Shown here piece by piece: positions 5,456 through 5,788 of a stretch of DNA of 5,788 nucleotides (its first letter is position 1; every line of letters begins with the position of its first letter). The stretch spans positions 1-5,788 of the forward strand of contig JBBIJR010000126.1 of NCBI GenBank assembly GCA_037445875.1, written 5' to 3'. A model generated the notes under the pieces. The model did not search any database. It was not told the DNA's origin and saw only the letters and a program-made list of their open reading frames with translations. Source of the stretch: JBBIJR01 sp037445875 (GTDB lineage Bacteria > CLD3 > SB21). The position numbers and the translations under genes are program-made.

Positions 5456-5788
5456 ATGACGTGTGTTTTCATCCGCGCGAACCTCTTGGCAGCCGCTGCC
5501 TTGCTGCTGGCGGTCGGGCACCTGTTCGCTCAGGGCAATCTGAACCCGGCCATCAGTGTCATCCCCGAATTTCGTATCCATGGGACGGATGAACAGGGCA
5601 GTCCGGAACGAGGACGGTTGAACTTTGCTCTCGAAGAAGTGGAGGTCGCCCTTCAGGCGCCGTTGAATCCCTATGCACGGGCGGACGTGTTCCTCGGCTT
5701 CACGACCGAACCCGACGAGCCGGCCGCGATCGAAGAGGCATACTTCACGATTCTCAAGGGTCTGCCGATGAATCTCAACGTCCGGGGA
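5456..5788 (+). CDS. N-terminus of a probable outer-membrane beta-barrel protein (receptor/porin-like), truncated by window edge
   Basis: Only the first 111 residues are present; the frame is open at the right edge. The ATG at 5456 is supported by AGGAAGG eight bases upstream; the ATG at 5448 stops after three codons. A Sec signal peptide spans 1-25 (cleavage LFA-Q26). The mature start, NLNPAISVIPEFRIHG (28-43), then LNFALEEVEVALQAPLNPYARADVFLGF (55-82) and IEEAYFTILKGLPMNLNVRG (92-111) show alternating hydrophobic beta strands. The order 'NPAIS... / E-E-x-E...NPY / EEAY...LP' resembles a family of outer-membrane proteins sometimes annotated as zinc-regulated TonB-dependent receptors, though they look porin-like. 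No TonB box or plug domain can be judged from this fragment. Position after the His/Cys-rich gene is consistent with metal uptake across the outer membrane. Outer-membrane location is fairly likely; substrate is speculative. Confidence 0.7.
   Translation, partial: MTCVFIRANLLAAAALLLAVGHLFAQGNLNPAISVIPEFRIHGTDEQGSPERGRLNFALEEVEVALQAPLNPYARADVFLGFTTEPDEPAAIEEAYFTILKGLPMNLNVRG

Noticed and set aside
5118..5581. Two overlapping minus-strand open frames opposite the His/Cys-rich gene and the outer-membrane gene
   Set aside because: They cross the intergenic hairpin and the ribosome site of the 5456 gene and have no domain or signal; the plus-strand products have signal or anchor segments and recognisable motifs.

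Overview
This is a GC-rich bacterial window with no RNA genes, insertion sequences or CRISPR arrays. Signal peptides, the start of a probable outer-membrane protein and a MATE exporter point to a Gram-negative (diderm) organism. The 437-residue inositol-phosphate synthase and its CDP-alcohol partner resemble the inositol-lipid genes of Bacteroidota-type bacteria. Base composition is higher than in typical Bacteroides, so I would only say a GC-rich member of or near the FCB group; the phylum is not resolved.

Left and centre (1-4403, all minus strand). Read in transcription order, the genes are a CDP-alcohol phosphatidyltransferase (3660-4403), an inositol-3-phosphate synthase (2316-3629, 30 bases further on), a strong intrinsic terminator (2251-2284), an ABC-transporter ATPase (1335-2240), and a MATE-family exporter that overlaps the ATPase by 14 bases and runs off the left edge. 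The first two form a compact inositol phospholipid module: the synthase makes inositol-1-phosphate (equivalently 3-phosphate) from glucose-6-phosphate, and the membrane enzyme is expected to join it to CDP-diacylglycerol, giving phosphatidylinositol phosphate. The phosphatase that would complete phosphatidylinositol is not in the window. The ATPase and MATE genes look like a second, separately expressed transport unit. No ABC permease is visible.

Middle (4404-4577). A 174-base divergent intergenic region holds a candidate promoter in each direction, an A/T-rich inverted repeat, and an imperfect palindrome over the rightward -10 box.

Right (4578-5788, all plus strand). Three exported or membrane-anchored products lie in a row: a small secreted protein of unknown function, a small His/Cys-rich membrane-anchored protein of DUF2946-like appearance, and the N-terminal 111 residues of a signal-peptide-bearing, probable outer-membrane beta-barrel protein. 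The suggested theme is envelope metal handling or uptake; this is inference from motifs and order, not proven.
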